Origin: JAAYUD01 sp041907665
GTDB taxonomy: Bacteria; Bacteroidota; Bacteroidia; Bacteroidales; Bacteroidaceae
Reading direction: 5' to 3'
NCBI GenBank assembly: GCA_041907665.1
Contig: JAYRGW010000013.1
Span: 1 to 64,000, forward strand
DNA: 64,000 nucleotides
Shown here: piece by piece, positions 8,441 through 18,703 of the stretch
How the letters are laid out: each line of letters begins with the position of its first letter
Numbering within the stretch: position 1 is the stretch's first letter
The notes under the pieces: generated by a model
Databases searched by the model: none
Told to the model about the DNA's origin: nothing
What the model saw: the letters and a program-made list of their open reading frames with translations, nothing else
Position numbers and translations under genes: made by a program

Positions 8441-9808
8441 TTACACATGCGGCACCATTTTGGAGGAAGAAATAATATGAGACAAGCGATGATAAACATA
8501 AATGTATGCCGGAACAAGAAATAGATCGGCCGCTATCCAAGCTGTAACATCACCGAAACAAATAGCCGAAAAGCCCAAAAGAGGTACGGCATAAATACTG
8601 ATAAGCGTCCTTGCCAACATCTCTTGGACACCCGAGAACATGGCAAAACCTGTATATCCGACTCCCTGAATTATGCTACGCAAAATGCATAAAACACCTA
8701 ATACTAAGAAGAAAGAAGAGTTGGCAAATAAAAACTGTTGAGCATGTTGGATAATCGCTGTTTCATTAGAATTTACAAACAACAAAAGTACCCATTTGGA
8801 ACACAACAGTAAGAATAGTAATGAGGTGACAGCATAAATAGCCATCATAAGAAAGGATGCCCATATACCTTGATTGATGCGTTTCAATTTCCCCGCGCCG
8901 TAGTTTTGACCGGCATATGTTGCCATGGCCATACCTAAAGTATCGAATGGACATATAAAAAACATTTTAAGACGAATTCCAGCCGAATAGGCTGCAATAC
9001 AAACGGTTCCCAGTGCATTGTTTGCACTTTGAAGCATGATGATACCAATAGCCGTGATAGAGAATTGCAGTCCCATAGGTACACCTGTGTATAACATATT
9101 GCGGACATATTTCATTTTCAAACGGCGTTCCTGACGATTGCCTCTCAATATTTCATAGCGACGACGCATATAAAAAGCACAAAGCAATACAGAAACTGCT
9201 TGTGACAAGAGCGTAGCAAAAGCAGCTCCCCCAACTCCCCATCCGAAACATATAATAAAGAGCAAATCTAAGATGACATTGAGTATAGACGAAAACAGCA
9301 AAAACCAAAAAGGAGTAGTACTATCGCCCAAAGCCCGAATAACATACGACAATAAGTTATAAAAAAAAGTGAAGGGGATGCCTATAAAAGTAATGAGTAA
9401 AAAAAGATATGCCCCATGGAATATATTCTGAGGAGTATGTATCCAATGCAGAATATCAGAACAATACAAGGACGTAAGTACAGCAAGCGAAATGGACAAG
9501 ATGAAAGAGATTTGTAGACCGACATAAAAGAAACGGCGCATCATACTGTAATCACGAGCACCAAACTTCTGCGCAACAGGTATACTAAAACCTGCACAAC
9601 AGCCAGTACAAAAGCCTAAAATGAGAAATATCACAGAACTACTTGCTCCTACTGAAGCAAAGGCATTAATTCCCAAATACTTTCCAACAATGGCGGCATC
9701 AACCAACGAATATGTCTGCTGAAGTAGATTTCCTACCAAAAAAGGCAAACTAAATCTGAAGATCAATTTAAGCGGAGAGCCCGATGTTAATTCTTTTATT
9801 GCCGACAT
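8441..9808 (-). CDS. MATE-family multidrug/cation efflux transporter
   Basis: A 455-aa inner-membrane protein with about twelve hydrophobic helices in two homologous halves. It contains NLLQQTYSLVDAAIVGKYLG, a hallmark of the DinF/NorM-like clade of the MATE family, and an equivalent stretch in the second half. It exports drugs or metabolites by Na+ or H+ antiport (family knowledge). An ATG at 9859 is in frame, but a -7 box TACTTTTG (9864-9857) overlaps it, so the start at 9808 (MSAIKELTSGS, the usual MATE N-terminus) is preferred. Confidence 0.9.
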   Translation of the reverse strand: MSAIKELTSGSPLKLIFRFSLPFLVGNLLQQTYSLVDAAIVGKYLGINAFASVGASSSVIFLILGFCTGCCAGFSIPVAQKFGARDYSMMRRFFYVGLQISFILSISLAVLTSLYCSDILHWIHTPQNIFHGAYLFLLITFIGIPFTFFYNLLSYVIRALGDSTTPFWFLLFSSILNVILDLLFIICFGWGVGGAAFATLLSQAVSVLLCAFYMRRRYEILRGNRQERRLKMKYVRNMLYTGVPMGLQFSITAIGIIMLQSANNALGTVCIAAYSAGIRLKMFFICPFDTLGMAMATYAGQNYGAGKLKRINQGIWASFLMMAIYAVTSLLFLLLCSKWVLLLFVNSNETAIIQHAQQFLFANSSFFLVLGVLCILRSIIQGVGYTGFAMFSGVQEMLARTLISIYAVPLLGFSAICFGDVTAWIAADLFLVPAYIYVYHRLSHIISSSKMVPHV

Positions 9809-9904
9809 TATATATCCTTCTGAAAACAAATACACCCGAAGATTAGACTTCGGGTGCAAAAGTAATATATTTTATAATACGATTATCGTTTATTCAAGCC
9901 GTTT

Positions 9905-11551
9905 TTATTTTTTCACCACCTCGGTAGGAATCAAATATCGATCGCCCGTTTGCTTGACATATTCTTTAAGAAACTCAGCAGGATACCCCGGACGTTTTAC
10001 GGGAAGAGCCATACCCCACTTATCCTTCAAAAACTTTCCATTGCGTTCTTGACGTACAACTCCATCACAATATTTCACGACCAGGAATTCGCCTAATTTA
10101 CGCCAGGCATCATGAGTACTTTGAGCACACGCTACTGTATAATTGGTAAGCATCTTCTTTGCTGCAGAGGGATCCGTTTTGTATAAAGCCATTGCAGCAG
10201 CTTCAATACTATCCTGATTGTGATTAAAGCGATTTTCTATTTCAGATTGTAAAGCTTTCAAATCTCCCACCATCAAATCGTAACGAGGATATATCATATT
10301 GGCTACCCAATTGAACACCCAAAAAGAGGAGTCCCAATTAAAAGTAACATAATCGGCAATATGAGAATAGCAATGAGGTATCGTATCGGTACAACAATAT
10401 ACAGGAGTAAATACTGTACAATTGGCATCATCAGTACCGAACCACAACACACCACCTACGGCATCAGGCATATCGGCACGCATTTGAGATACAAATACGA
10501 AACCGGTTTGAAATGTACTTACCGGACGCTCGTTGAAATACTTCTTCCCGTCAACTGTAAAATCTAATGGAGACAATCTATATGGAGAATGGTAAGGGCC
10601 GGCACCCATATCTTTGCTAATATCAAGCGGAGTATTCTCATAATGATCGCGCATGGCATTCTTTATATCCTGAACACTTATCTTACGATTCGGCTTTACA
10701 TAGAGTGGCATTGGAACATCACTTTTACCCAACACATACGGCAAATACTCATTTCCTTTATCGGTAAAACGATTGTAAAAGCTCCATACGCGGGCTTCAC
10801 AATAACGACGAGCACTAAAATCCAAAGGAGCATAGGCATCGGCAAAACTAAAATCTTTATTGACACCATTGAAATATCCTTTAGAACGGGCAAAAGAAAT
10901 AACATCTGCCGAATATATACAATTCTTAGGGTCATTGAGAGGGAACTGATGTATACGGCTCTGATTGGCATGAGCAGCAATACAATCATCTGGAATACGC
11001 ACAGCAACCCAAACGGCTCCACGCATTCCCGGACCCTTACCTACCATCTCGAGCATCCATACTTCGTTGGGGTCGGCAACAGTAAATGTTTCTCCTTCGC
11101 TACAATAGCCATATTCGGCAACTAAGGTTGTCATCACTTTTATAGCTTCGGCGGCCGAACGCGAACGTTGGAGTGCAATATAGATTAAACTGCCATAATC
11201 GACAATACCCAAACTATCTACTAACTCTGGACGTCCACCAAAAGTGGTTTCACCAATCGTCACTTGATACTCGTTGGTATTTCCGATAACATTATATGTC
11301 TGATGAGCCTCTTTAATCTGCCCATGAAAACGCCCGGTATCCCAATCGTATATATCTCGCAACGCACCATCAGGATGAATGGCAGCAGGAAAATGATACA
11401 ACTCACCGAAAAGGCCATAGCTGTCGGCTGCATAAGACACAATAGTGGAACCATCGGTCGAAGCCGATTTGCCCACAATAAAATTAGTACATGCTGTAGA
11501 ATAAGAATAACCTAGCAACAACAATAACAGAGGAAAATATCTTTTTCTCAT
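9905..11551 (-). CDS. Secreted dipeptidase, peptidase family C69
   Basis: A 548-aa Ntn-hydrolase. The signal peptide ends at ..STA and the next residue, C21 in CTNFIVGKSASTDGS, is the expected N-terminal nucleophile. GSTIV..ADS and the SLIYIALQRSRSAAEAI region fit family C69 (PepD-like). It should release amino acids from dipeptides in the periplasm or at the surface. A -7 box TATCTTTG lies at 11580-11573, just upstream, so it can be transcribed independently of the efflux operon that ends 35 bp before it. Confidence 0.9.
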   Translation of the reverse strand: MRKRYFPLLLLLLGYSYSTACTNFIVGKSASTDGSTIVSYAADSYGLFGELYHFPAAIHPDGALRDIYDWDTGRFHGQIKEAHQTYNVIGNTNEYQVTIGETTFGGRPELVDSLGIVDYGSLIYIALQRSRSAAEAIKVMTTLVAEYGYCSEGETFTVADPNEVWMLEMVGKGPGMRGAVWVAVRIPDDCIAAHANQSRIHQFPLNDPKNCIYSADVISFARSKGYFNGVNKDFSFADAYAPLDFSARRYCEARVWSFYNRFTDKGNEYLPYVLGKSDVPMPLYVKPNRKISVQDIKNAMRDHYENTPLDISKDMGAGPYHSPYRLSPLDFTVDGKKYFNERPVSTFQTGFVFVSQMRADMPDAVGGVLWFGTDDANCTVFTPVYCCTDTIPHCYSHIADYVTFNWDSSFWVFNWVANMIYPRYDLMVGDLKALQSEIENRFNHNQDSIEAAAMALYKTDPSAAKKMLTNYTVACAQSTHDAWRKLGEFLVVKYCDGVVRQERNGKFLKDKWGMALPVKRPGYPAEFLKEYVKQTGDRYLIPTEVVKK

Positions 11552-11586
11552 ATCAAAAGTTCATGTTTTGTGCAAAGATACGGCTT

Positions 11587-12873
11587 TTATTGAACATCTC
11601 CATCACCGGCCAAAGATTCTTTTGCCAATTTAGCCTTCATTTCTCGATGCTTTTTGATGGTACGCAAACGACTCATCAGAATCTGTCCCCTATAGACGAA
11701 GCACGTCGTAACAAAATAAATACCAGTCTGTAACCACAAGGCATGATACTCAAACTTTACATCGGCCAGATCTGCAGACAGATTGTTAATTCTGACAAAA
11801 CCATTGATTCCAAAAGTAGAAGGAAACAGATAGGATACATATTTCCAAAAGACAGGAATGCCTGATCCTGGCCATGAAATACCACTCAAAAATAACATAG
11901 GGACAGAAAAGAATGCAAACAGAATCATCGGCTTTTCACGATTGCGCACAAAGACCGAAACCGTCATAGCAAAGAAAATGCATGAAAGGAGATAAGCCAA
12001 TGAAAATAAAGACAATGTCGCTGGATGATCAAGCTGATTAAGAGAAAAGAGGTGCGGTACAACCAATAACACCCACGTTGCGGTAAGCATGTATATCATC
12101 AGATAGCACAATGCTTTGCCGAAAACGATTCGAATAGTGCCGTTGTAGTGTCGGTTAATTGGTACGAGATTTCTAAAACGATTTGTCTCAACAGCTGTCC
12201 CAGCCGACAGACCGATACCAAACACCAATGTTTGTTGAAGAATAAGCATTAGCACGGCAGGAATTAAGAAACAAGCATAACCGCTCTGCGGATTGAAAAG
12301 AGCTACATTGCTATATTCTATGGGATAAGTGCTTACTTCTTCTTCTCGATTCGTAGTGGTATTCCCCATACGCTGTATCTTAATCTTTCTATTCATTTCC
12401 AACGATACATCAGTACATGCCGAATAGAGAGATTTATAGTAAAACATACTGCCCATATCGCAATAAGCTTGGACATGCGCCTGCTCCCAGAAATTAATAT
12501 TATTAATCTTTTTACTGAAATCAGAAGGAATACGAAGTATACCGTAAGCTTTATGTTCCTTCATTGCCTGCTCAGCATCTGTCATATCATTGGAATAACC
12601 GAGAATTTGAACATCGGGAGAAGCACCCACTTTACGAATAAACTCACGGCTTAAAAAAGAATGATCTTCATCGACTGCAACAACCGGAACTTTGTGTACA
12701 ACTTCTTCATTGTATATAAAAGCATAAAGCATGGGATAGCCAAGTGGTACAAGAATAAAAAAGATCAATACCCCCTGATCCTTGAAGCACTTGATCATCT
12801 CTCTTTTCCAAATATAAAAGATATCTTCCGTGCCCTCTATAATAATATCTAAAAGACTTTTCGATTTCTTCAT
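11587..12873 (-). CDS. ABC-2 type export permease (YhhJ-like), second subunit
   Basis: A 428-aa membrane protein: one N-terminal helix (about 35-55), a large periplasmic region with VAVDEDHSFLSREF typical of YbhS/YbhR-type permeases, then five or six helices from about 200 to 395. It overlaps the preceding permease gene by one base (TAATG), so the two are coupled. It is the last gene of the tolC-hlyD-permease-permease operon. No ATP-binding subunit is encoded in the cluster. Confidence 0.85.
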   Translation of the reverse strand: MKKSKSLLDIIIEGTEDIFYIWKREMIKCFKDQGVLIFFILVPLGYPMLYAFIYNEEVVHKVPVVAVDEDHSFLSREFIRKVGASPDVQILGYSNDMTDAEQAMKEHKAYGILRIPSDFSKKINNINFWEQAHVQAYCDMGSMFYYKSLYSACTDVSLEMNRKIKIQRMGNTTTNREEEVSTYPIEYSNVALFNPQSGYACFLIPAVLMLILQQTLVFGIGLSAGTAVETNRFRNLVPINRHYNGTIRIVFGKALCYLMIYMLTATWVLLVVPHLFSLNQLDHPATLSLFSLAYLLSCIFFAMTVSVFVRNREKPMILFAFFSVPMLFLSGISWPGSGIPVFWKYVSYLFPSTFGINGFVRINNLSADLADVKFEYHALWLQTGIYFVTTCFVYRGQILMSRLRTIKKHREMKAKLAKESLAGDGDVQ

Positions 12874-14063
12874 TATGGTATATAGTTATAATAGATGAGA
12901 GCTTTCTTTAATCGATGTATAAGAAAATATGGCACCAACAGAAACAACAGCAATGCCAAATAACTCGTCCAAGAGTAGACCATAGGGTATCCGTTAAGAG
13001 CTTGATCGACATATATCAGATAATAATGCCGCAAAGGAAAAAGATTAGCCAAAGCTCTAAGCATCGGATTCATTGCTATTTCGGGAAAACTGAATCCCGA
13101 TATAGAAAACGATACGACTCCCCACAAAGTAGCAAGACTTAATCCAAATCGCAATGTGGGAAAAGCACTAATAAATATAACGCCTACGCTTTGACTTGCC
13201 AATACGAGACATAGCATAGCAACCAACATAGGAAAGATACCACTATTACAAGGGTAATGCAAATATCCATATAAGTAAACATTGTAAAGCACCCCCATCA
13301 AAGTAAATATGATCGTCTGAGGTAAGAGCTTTGCATAAATGGAAATAAAAATAGAGTCATTTCCCAAATGCAACCATTCTCGGGCTGTTCTATCTTTTAT
13401 CTCGACCCCAATAGCATAAGCAGTTATCAGAAATATCATCATCATCATGATACCAGGCAACAATATATTATTTAGATAAATAGCATAATTTATCCACGGA
13501 TTACCTATGGGATGAGCATCAATCACGATCGGCTGTAGATAAGCCAGACTTTGCTTTTCGGTCATACCATGTCCATAAAGCACTTGACGTTGTGCTGCAG
13601 CAGAACTTAACTCACCCATCATTCTAAAATCCTTATACATCAAAGAACCTGCAAGCATTATAGAATTGTTAGTATAAAAAGATACTCGTGGTTGACGCTG
13701 TGCATTGACATCTTTAGACATGTGGCGAGGGATGAAAAAGAAGCCGTAAATTTTACCTCGCTGCATATCTCTTGTAGCCGATACGATATCCGGATAATGA
13801 GCAACGACATTCGTTTCACCAAAAGCATTCAGATTGCGTACTATTTGGCGAGCCGTTTTACTATTGTCTTCCAACACAACTCCAGCAGGAAACTTTTTCG
13901 GAGACCCAGAATACATCAATGTGGTAAAAAGGACATAGCAAAATACTGGAGCTATGAACATCGCAAACAGATAAATAGGATCTTTAAGATACCTCTTGCA
14001 TTCACGCAAGAATACCTGCTTGAAAGCTACAAACTTAATATATCGTTTTGCGTCACTGTTCAC
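12873..14063 (-). CDS. ABC-2 type export permease, first subunit (GTG start)
   Basis: A 396-aa homologue of the downstream permease, with an N-terminal helix (about 29-50), a periplasmic domain containing VVLEDNSKTARQIVRNL, and a C-terminal helical bundle ending in a LFPLRHYYLIYVDQAL motif common in this family. The first codon is GTG (14063-14061), one base after the hlyD stop; no better ATG is near. Together the two permeases would form the inner-membrane channel for a substrate passed to HlyD and TolC. Confidence 0.85.
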   Translation of the reverse strand: MNSDAKRYIKFVAFKQVFLRECKRYLKDPIYLFAMFIAPVFCYVLFTTLMYSGSPKKFPAGVVLEDNSKTARQIVRNLNAFGETNVVAHYPDIVSATRDMQRGKIYGFFFIPRHMSKDVNAQRQPRVSFYTNNSIMLAGSLMYKDFRMMGELSSAAAQRQVLYGHGMTEKQSLAYLQPIVIDAHPIGNPWINYAIYLNNILLPGIMMMMIFLITAYAIGVEIKDRTAREWLHLGNDSIFISIYAKLLPQTIIFTLMGVLYNVYLYGYLHYPCNSGIFPMLVAMLCLVLASQSVGVIFISAFPTLRFGLSLATLWGVVSFSISGFSFPEIAMNPMLRALANLFPLRHYYLIYVDQALNGYPMVYSWTSYLALLLFLLVPYFLIHRLKKALIYYNYIP

Positions 14064-14064
14064 T

Positions 14065-15069
14065 TTACTTTATTTCCTTTTTTAATATAACAGACATTCC
14101 GGGGCGTAAGCCATCAATATATTCGGTAGGACGAGCTTTAACTTCAAAGGTTTTCAAGTCGTACTGTCCAGTCGTTTTAGTCGCTTTCCATGCAGCGTAC
14201 GTACCCAAATCTTTCATATAATAGACTTTCAGGCTGACTTTTTTATTGCCTAACGCAGGGACAAAAGCTTCGATAGAAGCCCCCATTTTAATATCCGTCA
14301 ATAAATCTTCGCGCACATTGAATGTAACCCATTTGGATTTCATTATGGCAATACTCATTATTGGAGCCCCTGTACCGACTAACTCTCCTACTTGCGGATA
14401 GGTTTCCGTTACTTCTCCGTCACAAGGTGCTATCAGATAAGTTTCTTTGATATAAGAATTAACTTCGGCAACAGCTCCTTTAGCGCGTTGAACCAATGCC
14501 GCAGCAGCTTCTTTATCTTCACGTTGAGCACCGTTCACAGCCATCGTATATTGAGAATGAGCAGCCTTTTCGGTAGCAACAGCAGCATCACGTTGTGCTA
14601 TTGCTTCGTCCAGCTTTTGCGCAGGAAGAACTCCCTCTGCATTCAAATTCTTTACTCTAGCATATGTTTTTTGAGCAATTTGTACTCCGGCCTTAGCCTT
14701 TTGCCACATATCGTATGCCCCTTGAATTTGTTCTTGGCGAGTACCCCTTATAGCCTTCATGTTTTGGGCCTGCGCAGCACTTTCTGCTGCCTGAGCTTGA
14801 GCTAGTTTAGCCTCAACATCAGGAGCTACCATTACAGCTAAGGTATCACCTACATGTACTGTATCACCTTCTTGCTTACAGAGCTTCATAACGCGAGCAG
14901 GAACTTTACTCGAAACCCTAAACTCATCTACATCGACTTCTCCTTGAACAATTTCAGGTCCCTTGCGAAGCATAAAGAAACCAACAACAGCAACGACCAA
15001 AATGATCCCCGTTAATGTAAGAAATGCCAATAGCAAATCTTTGTTTTCTCTTTTAAATTGTGATGCCAT
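14065..15069 (-). CDS. HlyD/EmrA-family periplasmic adaptor
   Basis: A 334-aa membrane-fusion protein. One helix near 12-33 anchors it. The biotinyl-lipoyl halves flank a long alpha-helical hairpin rich in Ala, Gln and Lys (about residues 85-200, AQAAESAAQAQ and similar coiled coil), followed by a beta-barrel domain with LIAPCDGEVTE. It bridges the permeases to TolC. It sits 61 bp after tolC and one base before the first permease. Confidence 0.9.
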   Translation of the reverse strand: MASQFKRENKDLLLAFLTLTGIILVVAVVGFFMLRKGPEIVQGEVDVDEFRVSSKVPARVMKLCKQEGDTVHVGDTLAVMVAPDVEAKLAQAQAAESAAQAQNMKAIRGTRQEQIQGAYDMWQKAKAGVQIAQKTYARVKNLNAEGVLPAQKLDEAIAQRDAAVATEKAAHSQYTMAVNGAQREDKEAAAALVQRAKGAVAEVNSYIKETYLIAPCDGEVTETYPQVGELVGTGAPIMSIAIMKSKWVTFNVREDLLTDIKMGASIEAFVPALGNKKVSLKVYYMKDLGTYAAWKATKTTGQYDLKTFEVKARPTEYIDGLRPGMSVILKKEIK

Positions 15070-15130
15070 ATTGTAATATTCTTATTTTTCCTGTTCTATA
15101 TCAAATAAAAAAGATATAAAATAATAACGA

Positions 15131-16597
15131 TTATCTTAAAGTACCCAAAGCTTTCTTTAAACAAATATCGGTTAGCTTAATATCTACCTCCGAATCTATT
15201 TTTTCAGACTGAGCCTGTATCCATGCAGTATGTGCTTCGAGCACATTACTAGCGGGAATAACGCCTTCTTTAAAACCGACATTTGCATAACGAAGATTTT
15301 CCTCCGCCTTTTCCATATTCTTTTTTGCCATAGCATAGCGCTTCAAAGCTTCGTTTACCTTGTAAGCCGATTGATTCACTTGCAATTCTATTTTCTCACG
15401 GGCGTCACTCAATTGATAACGAGTAATATTGGCCTCTGCCTTGGCCTGGCGAATTTTATTTGTTCCCTCTCCCCAATTCCATACAGGAACTTTCAACGTA
15501 ATGCCAACACTCCACATACCCTTGAATTTCTTTTCAAAACCATTATAAATACTAGGATTGGTAACAAGATAATTACCCACAAACGAAACTTGAGGTAAAT
15601 AATCGGCACGAGCTATATTGATTTTCTCATCATATATTTTTGTAGCAAGTTCCAGACTCTTCAACTCGGGACGATTATCATAAGCAGTTTTCATCTCAAA
15701 TTGAGCCTTTAGTGGATCGATCGATAAATTATCAATATCTTCATCGGCCAAACGAATCGGCGAATCTAAACGAATACCACATACCTGACAAAGCAACATC
15801 TTTGATAAACTCAAACCATCGTCCACTTTTGTCAATGTCATTTCAGCCTCATTTACCTTTACCTTGACAGATAGACCATCCGCTTTTGTAGCAAATCCGT
15901 TAACGATCATTTGCTGAATATCATGATCCAGCACATTCAGCAGATTCAGATAACTTTCTGCCAACTTTTTCTTATTAACCAGCGATATAACTTGCCAATA
16001 AGCCTGATCAACATTCATTATGACTTCCTGCATTCCTGTTTCATGCTGCTGAGAAGCCAATTGTTCGGCATAATTTGTTATACGATCATAAGCTCTAATT
16101 TTACCACCCATAAAGACAGGTTGAACCAGAGTCAAAGCACCGGTATAAATATTTCTCGTATCTGTCCGAAAAGCGTCAACTATAGAAGAACCGGCTCCGT
16201 TCAAACCGGATACCAAAGTAGGAATATAGGTAGAGCCCAACGACGAGATCATTGGAGCTAAATCAGGGAATTTCGTAGCCAAATCCGTAGCGAATTCTTT
16301 CGCAGTAGTTCCCACCTTATTGCCCATGTTCTCTAATGCGCTTTTTTGGTCTTTATTCAAAATAGAAGCCTCGCGCTGGTTATGCAAATAACCACCCTCC
16401 GCATACAACTTCGGAAGATAATTGGTTTTTGCCACTTCATGTTGATAACGAGCTACATTGATTTTTTCACCTGAAATTCTAAGTTCCTTATTGTTTGCTA
16501 TAGCCAATGCTCTACAACTATCAAGCGTCAAAGTTTGCGCTTCAACACCCGAAACTATAGCCAAAATAAAGAAAATAGAGTATAATCTTTTTATCAT
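15131..16597 (-). CDS. TolC-family outer-membrane efflux protein
   Basis: A 488-aa outer-membrane factor with signal peptide MIKRLYSIFFILAIVSGVEA and two OEP repeats of long amphipathic helices. LTLDSCRALAIANNKELR is the typical N-terminal motif. An in-frame ATG at 16621 would add eight residues before the signal peptide and is less likely. A -7 box TATCTTTG lies at 16651-16644 and would serve the whole four-gene operon. No regulator is adjacent. Confidence 0.9.
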   Translation of the reverse strand: MIKRLYSIFFILAIVSGVEAQTLTLDSCRALAIANNKELRISGEKINVARYQHEVAKTNYLPKLYAEGGYLHNQREASILNKDQKSALENMGNKVGTTAKEFATDLATKFPDLAPMISSLGSTYIPTLVSGLNGAGSSIVDAFRTDTRNIYTGALTLVQPVFMGGKIRAYDRITNYAEQLASQQHETGMQEVIMNVDQAYWQVISLVNKKKLAESYLNLLNVLDHDIQQMIVNGFATKADGLSVKVKVNEAEMTLTKVDDGLSLSKMLLCQVCGIRLDSPIRLADEDIDNLSIDPLKAQFEMKTAYDNRPELKSLELATKIYDEKINIARADYLPQVSFVGNYLVTNPSIYNGFEKKFKGMWSVGITLKVPVWNWGEGTNKIRQAKAEANITRYQLSDAREKIELQVNQSAYKVNEALKRYAMAKKNMEKAEENLRYANVGFKEGVIPASNVLEAHTAWIQAQSEKIDSEVDIKLTDICLKKALGTLR

Positions 16598-16738
16598 ATT
16601 TACTTTATTTAAATACGCCACACTACCCTTTGGAGTAGTATTGCAAAGATAAAAAAAGGTTATAAAATTTAATCATTCGATTTCTATTTTTTAACACTAT
16701 TGTCGGTTGAAGAACAGAAATCAAGAACAAAAGACTAA

Positions 16739-17848
16739 TTAGTGAACAATCACACGCTGTGTCGGAGCCTGTTCAACATTTCGTTTGTCCACTTGACGCA
16801 CCATCGATGCGGCAAGCGATAAAAACGCCTGCCCCGTAATTGTTTTCTCATTCAAAGCTACAGGTTCACCATTATCCCCCGATTCGCAAATACTCTGAAC
16901 AATGGGAATTTGTCCCAACAACGGTACATTCATTTCATCAGCAAGCTTTTTACACCCTTCCTTTCCAAAAAGATAATACTTATTTTCGGGCAGTTCGGCT
17001 GGTGTAAACCATGACATATTTTCCACTAATCCCAAAATAGGTACATTTACCTTATCATTGGTAAACATATTAATACCCTTTCTTGCATCGGCAAGAGCTA
17101 CAGCCTGCGGTGTGCTTACTACAATAGCACCCGTCAAAGCCAATGTTTGTACAATAGTAAGATGAATATCACTCGTCCCGGGTGGCAAATCTATAAGAAA
17201 ATAATCCAATGGTCCCCAATCGGCATCAGCAATAAGTTGCTTCAATGCATTACTGGCCATACCACCACGCCATACCGTAGCTTGTTCAGGATTGACAAAG
17301 AAACCAATAGAAAGTACCTTGACCCCATATTTTTCAACAGGTACAACCAGATCTCGTCCATCTTTCTGAATGCCATAAGGACGAGCGTCTTCTATATGAA
17401 ACATTTTGGGTATAGATGGACCAAAAATATCCGCGTCAAGTAATCCCACCCGATAACCCAATTTTACCAAAGAGACGGCAAGATTGGAAGCGACCGTAGA
17501 TTTACCTACGCCACCTTTACCAGAAGAGATACCAATAATATTCGTGACTTGCGACAAAAATTTTTCAGGTTCAGGACGAGCAGCCTTGATGGTCTTAACA
17601 TCAATATTACCTTCAATCTCTACATCCTTATCTATATAATTTTTAATTGCCGCTTCAGCCGATTTTACAACAGATTTCAAGAATGGATCTGTAGGCTTCT
17701 CAAAAATAAGCGAGAAAGAAACTTTCATTCCATCAATACGAATATTATCATCGACCATTCCGGCTTCAACAATATTCTTTCCTGTACCGGGATAGCGCAC
17801 ATGAGTCAACGCATCTAATATCAATTTGGGATATAAAGTAATCATCAT
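16739..17848 (-). CDS. mrp: Mrp/NBP35-family Fe-S cluster carrier ATPase
   Basis: A 369-aa P-loop protein (ApbC/Mrp) that binds and transfers iron-sulfur clusters. Residues 1-80 are a MIP18/DUF59 domain. The deviant Walker A GKGGVGKS is at 110-117 and the switch region LIDLPPGTSD follows near 220. The segment where many Mrp proteins have a CPxC cluster motif reads ENMSWFTPAELPENKYYLFG and has no cysteine. It lies 22 bp after trmB in the same direction. Confidence 0.92.
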   Translation of the reverse strand: MMITLYPKLILDALTHVRYPGTGKNIVEAGMVDDNIRIDGMKVSFSLIFEKPTDPFLKSVVKSAEAAIKNYIDKDVEIEGNIDVKTIKAARPEPEKFLSQVTNIIGISSGKGGVGKSTVASNLAVSLVKLGYRVGLLDADIFGPSIPKMFHIEDARPYGIQKDGRDLVVPVEKYGVKVLSIGFFVNPEQATVWRGGMASNALKQLIADADWGPLDYFLIDLPPGTSDIHLTIVQTLALTGAIVVSTPQAVALADARKGINMFTNDKVNVPILGLVENMSWFTPAELPENKYYLFGKEGCKKLADEMNVPLLGQIPIVQSICESGDNGEPVALNEKTITGQAFLSLAASMVRQVDKRNVEQAPTQRVIVH

Positions 17849-17869
17849 ATATATTTGTTTTATTATTTT

Positions 17870-18628
17870 CTATTTTGCTGATTCAAGCCCACTTCTTTTA
17901 CTACGATTATAACTTCGATAGCTATCAAGCGGTATTTCTACATCCGGCTCTATCAGATTTTGAGTTTTCGGTAAGCAGAAGCGTATATATTTGGTAGGTA
18001 TACCGCGCTGCAACCATTGTTGTTCATAATATGTTTTAATGTTCAATGCATCATCTGTCAAATCGGTATGATACAAATCATCTGTCAACACTTGCAAAGG
18101 CAAATTATTCTTTTCAATCAATGCTTTGGTATAACTGAAAAGAAATGGACTATCCGTCTTGAGGTGGATAAGTCCACCATCTTTTAAGAACTTACGATAG
18201 CGTTCCAAGAAAAAAGTCGAAGTCAGGCGCTTGGTTAGCGACTTCATTTGAGGATCAGGAAAAGTCAGCCATATTTCATCTACCTCATCTTTATCAAAAA
18301 AGCGATCGATAATCTCTATATTCGTACGCAAGAAAGCTACATTTTTCATCCCTTCCTGAAGAGATTCGGTTGCTCCAGTCCACATTCTGGCACCTTTTAT
18401 ATCTACTGCAATAAAGTTTTTATCAGAACATAACCGGCCTAGCCCAACAGTATATTCAGCTCTCCCACATCCCAGTTCCAAGACAAGAGGATGTTCATTG
18501 CCAAAAAACTTTTCGTGCCAATGCCCTTTCATATCAAACGGAACATTTTCCAATAACGCATACGGATATTGAAAGACGTGAGGATATGACTCCATATCAG
18601 CAAACTTTTGCAATTTATTCTTTCCCAT
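17870..18628 (-). CDS. trmB: tRNA (guanine-N7)-methyltransferase
   Basis: Methylates G46 of tRNA. The 252-aa protein contains the SAM motif LELGCGRAEYT, AVDIKGAR for the ribose, and the family motif IWLTFPDPQMK, followed by KTDS. The start at 18628 gives MGKNKLQKFADM, the form I recall from other Bacteroides; an upstream ATG at 18664 would add twelve atypical residues. It forms a run with ilvE and mrp on the minus strand. Confidence 0.93.
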   Translation of the reverse strand: MGKNKLQKFADMESYPHVFQYPYALLENVPFDMKGHWHEKFFGNEHPLVLELGCGRAEYTVGLGRLCSDKNFIAVDIKGARMWTGATESLQEGMKNVAFLRTNIEIIDRFFDKDEVDEIWLTFPDPQMKSLTKRLTSTFFLERYRKFLKDGGLIHLKTDSPFLFSYTKALIEKNNLPLQVLTDDLYHTDLTDDALNIKTYYEQQWLQRGIPTKYIRFCLPKTQNLIEPDVEIPLDSYRSYNRSKRSGLESAK

Positions 18629-18703
18629 AAAATCATAAATATGTAACGAAGAAAGAGGGCACATTGATTGCTCATATACCCTCTTTTCTTTTAATAACTA
18701 TTA

